Source: Mitsuaria sp. GD03876 (GTDB lineage: Bacteria; Pseudomonadota; Gammaproteobacteria; Burkholderiales; Burkholderiaceae_C). From it: 46,216 nucleotides of DNA. The stretch's first letter is position 1. Every line of letters starts with the position of its first letter. The notes under the pieces are model-generated. The model saw nothing but the letters and a program-made list of their open reading frames with translations. It was not told the origin of the DNA and made no database searches. The translations under genes and the position numbers were made by a program. Shown here piece by piece: positions 17,058 to 23,608 of the stretch. Location of the stretch: the NCBI RefSeq assembly GCF_029840635.1, contig NZ_JAOCCU010000049.1, forward strand, positions 1 through 46,216, in the 5' to 3' direction.

Positions 17058-17846
17058 TCAGACCCTCCCCATCCGTTCGCGCCAGGCGACCAGGCGGCGG
17101 TCGATCTGCTGGATCACCAGGCCGGTCAGCGCGTCGACATCCACCGCGGGCGCGGCGCTCGCCTGGCGCGGCGTGGGTGGCTGCTGGCGGGCGGCGGCCT
17201 GCACGGCGGCTTGCGCCTCGGCCTCGGCGGCGCGCGCCGCCGCGCGTCCCGGCGCGGCCAGCACCGCCGCGGACGGGGCCGGCGGCAGTTCCTCGCGCGT
17301 GGCGCCGCGGCGCAGGCGCGTCGCGATCTCCGCCGCATGCGCGGCCGCGACCGGCGCGATCAGCTGGACCGCGGCACGCAGCACCGGCGCGGACGGCGAC
17401 GCCGCCAGCATCGGCCGCGCGGTCGCCTCCCTGGCCGGCACGAACAGCGGCGCGGTCGCGCGATGCGTCATCGGCACGCTCGCCATCGCGCCTGGATGTC
17501 CGGGCGCACCATCCGGTCCCGCGGGACCGGGCCGTCCCGGGCGGCCATCGGGTCCCGCGCTCGCGACGGTCATGCGAGGGGTCTCGGCGGGCGCCTGCAG
17601 GGCACCCATGGCCATCGGCTGGCGCAGCACCATCGGCGCCGACGGCTGGGCGCGCAGGCTCAGCGGGAAACGCGCCGTGACCGCCAGCCGCAGGTGCTGG
17701 TGGACGACCGGTCCCGCGTGCGCCTGCACGACGGTGCCGGCGGCGCCGGCGCCGCGCCGCAGCGCCATCTCGCCGGCCGCGCGCCATGCGTCGACGCGGC
17801 CATGCCGCGCGCGCAGACGCCCTGCCCATGCTTGCCATCGGTTCAC
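17058..17846 (-). CDS. Unassigned eCIS protein with collagen-like segment
   Basis: The 262-aa product is Ala/Arg/Pro-rich with little predicted regular structure. Residues 98-121 are eight uninterrupted Gly-X-Y triplets (GPD GRP GRP GPA GPD GAP and so on), a short collagen-like rod. The last 20 residues (LVIQQIDRRLVAWRERMG) look like a conserved amphipathic helix that would dock onto a neighbour. By position, between the small assembly genes and the LysM baseplate gene, it sits where some eCIS clusters encode variable tail components. It is too short and too Pro/Gly-rich for a typical helical tape measure. I do not recognise a family. Confidence 0.6.
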   Translation of the reverse strand: MNRWQAWAGRLRARHGRVDAWRAAGEMALRRGAGAAGTVVQAHAGPVVHQHLRLAVTARFPLSLRAQPSAPMVLRQPMAMGALQAPAETPRMTVASAGPDGRPGRPGPAGPDGAPGHPGAMASVPMTHRATAPLFVPAREATARPMLAASPSAPVLRAAVQLIAPVAAAHAAEIATRLRRGATREELPPAPSAAVLAAPGRAAARAAEAEAQAAVQAAARQQPPTPRQASAAPAVDVDALTGLVIQQIDRRLVAWRERMGRV

Positions 17847-17862
17847 GTCGACTCCTGTGGTG

Positions 17863-18072
17863 TCACTGAACGGCTTCGCTGTTGGCTCTGTCGTTGATCG
17901 CGGAGATCTCTTCCACCCAGCGCTGGCGCTCCTTGTGCTCGAGCAGGAGCACGTCCTCGTGCGACCAGTGGAAGTGGTAGGCGACGAAGGCTACCTCCCT
18001 GTACAGCGCGGACAGGGGGTAGCCTACGATCCCCCCGGGCTGTTCATCTCCATCGCGAACTCGTGCGCGCAC
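17863..18072 (-). CDS. Small eCIS protein (DUF6760-like)
   Basis: The product is at most 69 aa. Its core, GYPLSALYREVAFVAYHFHW followed by SHEDVLLLEHKERQRWVEEI, is a motif I associate with DUF6760, a short helical protein found beside the tube and assembly genes of phage-tail-like clusters. The function is unknown; a chaperone-type role is plausible. The open frame runs back to a GTG at 18072, overlapping the end of the upstream gene by about 49 bp. The true start may be closer to the GYPLS core, since no good ATG exists. Confidence 0.7.
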   Translation of the reverse strand: MRARVRDGDEQPGGIVGYPLSALYREVAFVAYHFHWSHEDVLLLEHKERQRWVEEISAINDRANSEAVQ

Positions 18073-18389
18073 TTCGGGCAGGCGGCCTCGATCGTGGCGC
18101 GGCCGCTGCGGTTGATGCGGTTGTAGAACTCCTGCAGGTAGGCCAGGTCGGCCGCGTAGAGCCCCTCGACGACCTTGGGCGTGACCTGCCCCACCGAGCC
18201 CAGCCGCGACAGCACGCGCGACAGCAGGATGATGGTCAGGTAGGCCTCGTTGCCCTGCACCCGCGGGTCGCGCAGCGGCAGGATCTCGTCGGCCGCGGTG
18301 GCCAGGCGCATCACGCCCTCGCGGTGCAGGTCGCCGTCGGCGTCGACGTAGCCCAGCGGCAGCGTGAACTCGAACTCGGTCTGGAACAT
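18024..18389 (-). CDS. Small tail-assembly protein with CxxC
   Basis: The 121-aa product starts MFQTEFEFTLPLGYVDADGDLHR and is mostly helical after residue 25. Near residue 104 it has a single CPKC motif, too few cysteines for a complete zinc finger unless it dimerises. Proteins of this type and size sit directly after the tube gene in eCIS and phage clusters and are annotated as tail assembly proteins or chaperones. It lies 13 bp after the tube gene and overlaps the following small gene. Confidence 0.7.
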   Translation of the reverse strand: MFQTEFEFTLPLGYVDADGDLHREGVMRLATAADEILPLRDPRVQGNEAYLTIILLSRVLSRLGSVGQVTPKVVEGLYAADLAYLQEFYNRINRSGRATIEAACPKCAHEFAMEMNSPGGS

Positions 18390-18402
18390 GGTGCTCCCCG
18401 GT

Positions 18403-18828
18403 TCAGGCGCGCTCGACGCGTTCGCAGCTCACCGTCAGCGCGTCCAGCGACACGTCGTTGCCCTTGGCGTTGAAGTCCGGCCCGTCGTACTTGCTGGGCC
18501 AGGCGCTGAAGAAGTTCCAGCGCACCTTCTCCTGCCCCGCGTCGTCCTGCAGGATGATCGAGCCGTTGCGCCGGTCGATGGTCCCGTTGACCGCGGCGAG
18601 GTGCCAGTCGTAGAGCTCGCGCGAGTCGGTCACGCCCCACTTCAGCGTGATGTCGGGATAGGACACCTTGCCGGGCAGCTTGCGCACGGTGGCGGCCTCG
18701 CCGCCCTCGCGGTACTCGACCACCTCGATGTTGGAGCCGAAGCCGCTGCACTCCGCGAAGCCGGCCTGCACGATGCCGTCGATCTCCACCAGGAAGCGGA
18801 AGTTGCGATAGGGATCTTTTCTGGCCAT
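18403..18828 (-). CDS. Inner tail tube protein (gp19/Afp1-like)
   Basis: The 141-aa product has the tube-protein signature: RNFRFLVEIDGIVQAGFAECSG, in parts, then IEVVEYREGG, LPGKVSYPDITLKWG and LYDWHLAAVNG. These proteins stack as hexameric rings to form the tube that is driven into the target. The cluster has only one tube gene, whereas Afp/PVC have two, so all rings should be identical. It starts 11 bp after the sheath gene. Confidence 0.95.
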   Translation of the reverse strand: MARKDPYRNFRFLVEIDGIVQAGFAECSGFGSNIEVVEYREGGEAATVRKLPGKVSYPDITLKWGVTDSRELYDWHLAAVNGTIDRRNGSIILQDDAGQEKVRWNFFSAWPSKYDGPDFNAKGNDVSLDALTVSCERVERA

Positions 18829-18839
18829 GTCTGCTCTCC

Positions 18840-20021
18840 TCAGGCGCCGGTGTTCTGCTGGATGCGGAAGATGACGAACTCCGCGGGCTTGACGACCGCC
18901 ACGCCGATCTCGGTGATGACGCGCCCGGCCTCGCGCTCGCTGGCCGGATTGGTCTCGAGGTCGCACTTGACGAAGAAGGCTTCCTTCGGCGTCGCGCCGA
19001 ACAGCGCGCCGTCGCGCCACTGGTTGTAGAGGAAGTCGCTGACCGAGCGGATGATCCGCTGCCACAGCGCCGGCGAGTTGGGCTCGAAGACGACGAACTG
19101 CGTGCCCTCGTCGATCGATTCCTTCAGGAAGTTCATGAAGCGCCGCACGTTGAGGTAGCGGTACTCCCCGTTGCGGTCGCCGCCGAGCGTGCGCGCGCCG
19201 TAGACCATCGGCGAGCCGCCGAAGGGCCGGATCACGTTGATGCCGGGCGGGTTCAGGCTGACCTGCTTGTCCTTGCCCATCGGGCGCTCCAGGTCGACGA
19301 TGCCGATCACGCCCTCGTTGGCCGGTGCCTTGTGCACGCCGCGCGTGGCGTCCACGCGGGCCCAGATGCCGGCCACGTGGCCGCTGGGCGGCTGGTCGAT
19401 CAGCTCGGTCTCCGGCCCCGAGCCGGTGAACAGCGGATTGAAGACCTTGACCCACGGGAAGTAGATCGCGCCGTAGCTGAACTTGTCCGGCGTGGACGGA
19501 CCGCCGCCGGGCATCGGGCCGCCGTAGATGTCGGCCGGCGTGCTGTCTGAGGCGGGCGCGTGCTCGCCGTCGAGCACGGCCACCCGGTCCTGCATCTCGA
19601 AGCAGTGGTCCATCAGCTGGACCTTGGCGGCGGTGCCCTGCGCGCCGGGCGCGGCGACGATGGCGATGTCGTCGAAGGCCTTGAGCGTCTCCAGCGGCGC
19701 CTGCAGGTTGGCCAGGCCGCCGGCGGCGACCGGCACCACGTAGCAGGTGGTGCCGCCGTTGGCGAAGAAGCCGAACACCGCCAGCGCCAGCATGCGGTTG
19801 GCGGTGGTGTGGATGGGCGTCGTCGGCGTGGCGCCGGCGCCGACGATGAAGGTGGCGAACTCGCCCCAGTTGGTGAACTTCCTCGGTTTGCCGACATCGG
19901 CCGGATCGAGCCGGTCGGCCACGCCGATGAAGGCGGCCGTGCTGGTGCCCACGCCGGCGATCGGCCGGGCGACGGGCGGGACTTCTTCGACGTAGACGCC
20001 GGGTGCGAAATAGTTAGCCAT
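18840..20021 (-). CDS. Contractile tail sheath protein (Afp2-4-like)
   Basis: The 393-aa product begins YFAPGVYVEEVPPVARPIAGVGTS in form, the sheath family N-terminus, and ends with the conserved C-terminal domain (NVRRFMNFLKESIDEGTQ, then AGRVITEIGVAVVKPAEFVIFR in form). Both N- and C-terminal arms needed for handshake linkage are present. A variable outer domain occupies the middle. Only one sheath gene is present, at the compact end of the family's size range. It follows the DUF4255 gene by 16 bp. Confidence 0.95.
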   Translation of the reverse strand: MANYFAPGVYVEEVPPVARPIAGVGTSTAAFIGVADRLDPADVGKPRKFTNWGEFATFIVGAGATPTTPIHTTANRMLALAVFGFFANGGTTCYVVPVAAGGLANLQAPLETLKAFDDIAIVAAPGAQGTAAKVQLMDHCFEMQDRVAVLDGEHAPASDSTPADIYGGPMPGGGPSTPDKFSYGAIYFPWVKVFNPLFTGSGPETELIDQPPSGHVAGIWARVDATRGVHKAPANEGVIGIVDLERPMGKDKQVSLNPPGINVIRPFGGSPMVYGARTLGGDRNGEYRYLNVRRFMNFLKESIDEGTQFVVFEPNSPALWQRIIRSVSDFLYNQWRDGALFGATPKEAFFVKCDLETNPASEREAGRVITEIGVAVVKPAEFVIFRIQQNTGA

Positions 20022-20037
20022 CGATGCCCTCTCTCGG

Positions 20038-20868
20038 TCAGATCAACTGCACGTCGTAGCCCGCGACCGCGGGGGCCGGGACGACGATGGCCCGGTCCCG
20101 CGTGACGGCGCCCGCCGTCACGCGCAGGGTGTAGCTGCCCGCCGCGACGGCCGACAGCGAGAACTTGCCTTCGGCGTCGGTCAGCGTGCTGCGGCCGCGC
20201 CCCAGCAGCTGGACGCCGGCATTGGCCACCGGCACCGACGCGTTGTCGCGCACCACGCCGCCGATGCGGAAGAACGGCGCGTCCAGCGCCGCGCCGTCGG
20301 GCAGCGATTCCAGGCGGATCTCGCTGGTGATGACGCTGGGATAGGTCTCAGTCTCGAAGACCTCCAGCGACACCGTCACCGACAGCAGCAGCGAGGCCTT
20401 GATGCGGTTGCCGATCGCGGCCCAGAACTCGGCCGGGTTGCGCACGCCGTCGGGCTGCACCATCAGCATCGGCAGCGGCGGCTCCTGCGCCTGCAGCGCC
20501 GGCGTCAGGAAGGCCGGAGGGATCACCGGCGACCCGGCGATCAGCTGCAGCACCTGCCCCAGCAGCTGGTGCTCCTGCTTGGGCAGGTCGGTGCCGCCGA
20601 CCGGCCAGGCGGTCACGAGGTACAGGCAGTTGGCGCGCCACGCCGGCGGCACCACCAGCGACTGGCCGCCGACGCGGCGCGTCACCGGCTCGTTGTTGCG
20701 CAGCTCCAGGTGCTCGCGCACCTCGAACAGGAACAGGTTGACCGTGGTCTGGTCGAGCGCGTACGGATCGGTCGGCCGGTCGAAACGGATCGCCGCGTCG
20801 CGCAGCGGCGGCGCCAGCCCCGGTTGCTTGAAGAAGGCCTCCAGGCTGTCGGTGACCTCATGCAGCAT
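20038..20868 (-). CDS. DUF4255 tail terminator (Afp16/Pvc16-like) with C-terminal beta sandwich
   Basis: The 276-aa product has an N-terminal DUF4255 domain (DQTTVNLFLFEVREHLELRN, then LYLVTAWP and EHQLLGQVLQL), the family that caps tube and sheath and fixes particle length. Residues 199-276 form an extra carboxypeptidase regulatory-like beta sandwich (GGVVRDNASVPVANAGVQLL, LTDAEGKFSLSAVAAGSYTL). The same kind of domain is embedded in the 1176-aa baseplate protein. The gene overlaps the ATPase gene by 11 bp, implying coupled expression. Confidence 0.9.
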   Translation of the reverse strand: MLHEVTDSLEAFFKQPGLAPPLRDAAIRFDRPTDPYALDQTTVNLFLFEVREHLELRNNEPVTRRVGGQSLVVPPAWRANCLYLVTAWPVGGTDLPKQEHQLLGQVLQLIAGSPVIPPAFLTPALQAQEPPLPMLMVQPDGVRNPAEFWAAIGNRIKASLLLSVTVSLEVFETETYPSVITSEIRLESLPDGAALDAPFFRIGGVVRDNASVPVANAGVQLLGRGRSTLTDAEGKFSLSAVAAGSYTLRVTAGAVTRDRAIVVPAPAVAGYDVQLI

Positions 20869-23032
20869 GACGATCTCCCGCCCGGGCCAACGCCTCCACG
20901 CGCGCGGCGTAGGGGCCGAACTCGCTGCCGGCGACGCGTCGGCCGGACTTCTCGATCTCGCGCCGCGCGGCCCAGAGCAGGTGCTCGGTCTTGAGCTCGC
21001 CGCCCTGCTCCGCCGCCAGGAAGGCCGCGGCCACCGCGATGTTCTTCACCGCGCCGCCGGGCACCTTGAAGTTGGCCGCCAGGAAACCCAGGTCCAGGTC
21101 CTGGCTGCGCGGCACCTTGGGCGGCCAGATCGATTCCCACAGCCGGCGCCGGCTGTCCTCGTCGGGGAACGGGAAGTCGACGATGAAGCCGAGCCGGCGC
21201 GTGAAGGCCACGTCCAGGTTCTGCCGCAGGTTGGTGGCCAGGATGCTCAGGCCCTCGTGTTCATCGAGCTTCTGCAGCAGGTAGGCGACTTCGATGTTGG
21301 CGTAGCGGTCGTGCGCGTCCTGCACCGTGGTGCGCTTGCCGAAGAGCGCGTCGCACTCGTCGAAGAACAGGATCGCGTTGCCGGCGCGCGCCTCGAGGAA
21401 CAGCCGGTCGATGCTCTTCTCGGTCTCGCCGATGTACTTGCTGACGACCTGCGACAGGTCGATCTTGAACAGGTCCAGGCCGAGGTCATTGGCGATGACC
21501 TCCACCGCCATCGTCTTGCCGGTGCCGGGCGGTCCGCTGAAGAGCGCGCTCAGGCCCTTGCCGACGGAGAGCTTGCGGTCGAAGCCCCAGTCGCCGAACA
21601 CGACGTGGCGGAAGCGCGCCTGGCGGCAGATCTCCTTCAGCTGGGCGATCGCGTCCGGCGGCAGCACGAGGTCGTTCCAGACATGCAGCGGGGCGAGCTT
21701 GCGCGCCAGCGTGCCGGGGTCGCGCGAAAGCTGCTGGCGCGCGGCCCGGGCCAGCGCGGCCGGGTCGGGCGGGGTCTGCTCCAGGGCGGACTGGCGCGCC
21801 GCATGCGCCGTGGCGGCGGCGATCTGCGCCTCGTCGAGCGGATACCGCGCGGCGAGGTCGTCGAGGGCGCGGGGATCGAGCTCGATGCGCTGGCCGCGCA
21901 GGCCGGCGGCCCAGGCGGCGCGGCGGTCGCGGAAGCCGGCCGCGGCCACCGGCACCGACGCCATGCCGCGAAAGCGCGGATCGCAGGGCCGCGCGCCCGA
22001 CATCACGATCACCAGCCCCGCCGCCGGCGTCTGCGCCGCGAGCGTCTGCGCCAGCGTGCCGCGCTCCGCGTTCGTCAGCGCGTCATGGCCTTGCAGGTGG
22101 ACGACCGCCGACAGCAGGTGCGCCTCGCGCAGCAACAGCTCGAGCGTGGTCGCGAACTGGTCGGGCGGATCGGCGGCGCGGACGAGGTCGACGACGATCA
22201 GCGATTGCCCCAGCCGCGCCGCGAGCTTCGCCGCGGCGGTCTCCTGGCCGGCATTGGGTTCGCCTTCCAGGTAGAACTGCGGGCCGCTGCCGTCGGCCAG
22301 CGCCTTGGACAGGCTCAGCGCCAGCGTGTCGGCCGCCGCGCCCTCGCCGGCCTCGGGCGCGGCGGTGAACCGCGCCACGCCGCGCAGCCGCGCGTCCAGC
22401 CAGGGCTGGCCGAGCAGCAGGCGCACCACCGGTTCCTCGAGCTTGATCGCATGCGACAGCAGCGGCGTGCCGATGGCGCCGGCATCGCCGGCCAGCTGCA
22501 CCAGCCGGTGCCGCACCAGCGGCGCCTCGGGACCGAAGCGGGCGCGCGCGAGGATCTTGGCGTCGCGCGACGCGCACAGCAGGTTGAGCACGAGGTCGAC
22601 GGTGGGCCGACGCCGTGTCACGTCGTCCTGCAGGTAGGCATAGAGGCGCTCGTAGCGCAGGTCGACCTCGGGCGCGAGCGCGACCAGCACGATGTCCAGG
22701 TCGATGGTGTCGAGCCCGAAGGCCTGCTGCAGCCATGGGAAACGCGAGCTCTCGGGCATCGGCGGCGGCGCGGCCGGCTCCACGGCGCCGGCGCCCGGCC
22801 CATGGCCGGCCAGCCACGGTTCGCCGGGTCCCTGGCGCACGAGCCGCTGCACGTCCTGCGTCGTGACGTAGAGGCCGCGATACGGCTCGGGCTGCGCGCC
22901 CGCGGCCGCCGGCACCGCCGCGGCGTCGGCCGCGTTGGCGGCGCGCTCCAGCATCCGGTCCAGCCGGCCGAGCGCGGCCCACAGGCCTTCCATCTGGAAG
23001 TCCGGCGGGCGGTTCGAGGCGATGGCGGGCAT
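20858..23032 (-). CDS. AAA+ ATPase of the eCIS (Afp15-like)
   Basis: The 724-aa product has a C-terminal AAA+ module with Walker A (FSGPPGTGKT, about 498-507), Walker B (ILFFDECDALFG, about 554) and an arginine-finger region (NLRQNLDVAFTRR). The N-terminal half includes a second, degenerate nucleotide-binding-like region (LEGEPNAGQET, about 255-265), lacking the invariant GKT lysine, so only one ring should hydrolyse ATP. Afp15-type ATPases are required for particle assembly and are not part of the mature particle. I chose the ATG at 23032, 16 bp after the stop of the winged-helix gene; upstream in-frame sequence overlaps that gene. Confidence 0.92.
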   Translation of the reverse strand: MPAIASNRPPDFQMEGLWAALGRLDRMLERAANAADAAAVPAAAGAQPEPYRGLYVTTQDVQRLVRQGPGEPWLAGHGPGAGAVEPAAPPPMPESSRFPWLQQAFGLDTIDLDIVLVALAPEVDLRYERLYAYLQDDVTRRRPTVDLVLNLLCASRDAKILARARFGPEAPLVRHRLVQLAGDAGAIGTPLLSHAIKLEEPVVRLLLGQPWLDARLRGVARFTAAPEAGEGAAADTLALSLSKALADGSGPQFYLEGEPNAGQETAAAKLAARLGQSLIVVDLVRAADPPDQFATTLELLLREAHLLSAVVHLQGHDALTNAERGTLAQTLAAQTPAAGLVIVMSGARPCDPRFRGMASVPVAAAGFRDRRAAWAAGLRGQRIELDPRALDDLAARYPLDEAQIAAATAHAARQSALEQTPPDPAALARAARQQLSRDPGTLARKLAPLHVWNDLVLPPDAIAQLKEICRQARFRHVVFGDWGFDRKLSVGKGLSALFSGPPGTGKTMAVEVIANDLGLDLFKIDLSQVVSKYIGETEKSIDRLFLEARAGNAILFFDECDALFGKRTTVQDAHDRYANIEVAYLLQKLDEHEGLSILATNLRQNLDVAFTRRLGFIVDFPFPDEDSRRRLWESIWPPKVPRSQDLDLGFLAANFKVPGGAVKNIAVAAAFLAAEQGGELKTEHLLWAARREIEKSGRRVAGSEFGPYAARVEALARAGDRHAA

Positions 23033-23048
23033 GGCGGTGCGCGTCCGT

Positions 23049-23294
23049 TCAATGCCGCGCGGGCGGCAAGGCGCGATAGACGGTGCTGCCGTCGACGTGG
23101 GTGATGACCTCGATGCGGCCATCGGCCACCAGCAGCACGAGCGCCGCCTCGGCGGCGCTGCGCAGGTCGTCGCGCTGCTGCCGCACCAGCCACCAATCGC
23201 AGATGCCATCGATGGAATCGCAGGCGCCGGGATGCGCGATGACGTAGCGCAGGATCATCGCGGCCACGTCGGCGCTGGACGGAGGGGTGGTCAT
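23049..23294 (-). CDS. Small winged-helix-like protein, first gene of eCIS operon
   Basis: The 81-aa product has three predicted helices and a beta hairpin (GRIEVITHVDGSTVYRAL) arranged like a winged helix-turn-helix domain. It is the promoter-proximal gene of the injection-system run and sits just before the ATPase, so it may be an adaptor or autoregulator; no direct evidence decides this. The predicted sigma-54 start site lies only about 2 bases before the ATG at 23294, and no Shine-Dalgarno is visible, so the message may be nearly leaderless, or translation may start at the internal ATG at 23258. Confidence 0.65.
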   Translation of the reverse strand: MTTPPSSADVAAMILRYVIAHPGACDSIDGICDWWLVRQQRDDLRSAAEAALVLLVADGRIEVITHVDGSTVYRALPPARH

Positions 23295-23306
23295 GTCGGC
23301 TGACCA

Positions 23307-23322
23307 TGCGTAAACCGTGCCA
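23307..23322 (-). promoter_or_regulatory. Sigma-54 (-24/-12) promoter of the eCIS operon
   Basis: Read on the minus strand the sequence is TGGCACGGTTTACGCA. It matches the consensus TGGCACG-N4-TTGC(A/T) at the whole -24 element and at the essential GC of the -12 element, with exact GG-N10-GC spacing (10 of 12 positions). The inferred start site is near 23296. A sigma-54 activator gene lies directly across the intergenic region, which supports the call. Confidence 0.75.
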
Positions 23323-23364
23323 GGTGGCCGGCTTGCCTCAAGTCGTTGATTTGATTGAGGCGAT

Positions 23365-23380
23365 CGTGATCTGTGTCACA
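23365..23380. promoter_or_regulatory. CRP/Vfr-like binding site
   Basis: The sequence CGTGATCTGTGTCACA keeps the GTGA-N6-TCAC core of CRP-family sites and agrees with the 16-base consensus core at 12 positions. It lies about 70 bp upstream of the predicted start of the injection-system operon. Whether a CRP-type regulator uses it is inferred. Confidence 0.4.
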
Positions 23381-23479
23381 TCGCCCGAGTCATCGCCGAC
23401 ACGGGCCCGCGCGACCGCGAAAGACGCGGCGATGCCGTCGTGGCGGGCCTCGCGACGCCCTGTGTCGATCCCGACACGG

Positions 23480-23498
23480 CCGTGCCGCGATGGCACGG
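23480..23498. promoter_or_regulatory. Perfect palindrome, candidate activator (UAS) site
   Basis: CCGTGCC and GGCACGG are exact inverted repeats separated by five bases (GCGAT). It is centred about 190 bp upstream of the predicted sigma-54 start site, a normal distance for an enhancer used by DNA looping, and about 120 bp upstream of the activator gene, so it could also serve autoregulation. Confidence 0.45.
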
Positions 23499-23608
23499 AT
23501 GGCCCGATCGCGCCTGTGTTGTAACGGTCGTCAACATTAGGGAGGTGCTCGGCAAACGGCCTTCCGTACACTGCCTGCCGACCGATGTCAGGCCAGGGAG
23601 GCGACACG

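Larger units (their letters stand above)
23295..23608. other. Divergent regulatory region between eCIS operon and its activator
   Basis: This 314-bp spacer contains no convincing gene. It holds the sigma-54 promoter of the injection-system operon, a CRP-like palindrome, a perfect inverted repeat that could be the activator's upstream site, and a strong AGGGAGG ribosome site ahead of the activator ATG at 23609. I could not identify a clear sigma-70 promoter for the activator gene. Confidence 0.7.

Noticed and set aside
150-23294. Type VI secretion system.
   Set aside because: There is one sheath gene of eCIS/phage type, with no TssB/TssC pair and no TssJ/L/M membrane complex; DUF4255 and Afp7/Afp15-type genes mark it as an eCIS.
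23491-23506. A second TGGCACG on the plus strand, as a possible sigma-54 promoter for the activator gene.
   Set aside because: The -12 GC is missing at the required spacing; the sequence is better explained as one arm of the palindrome.
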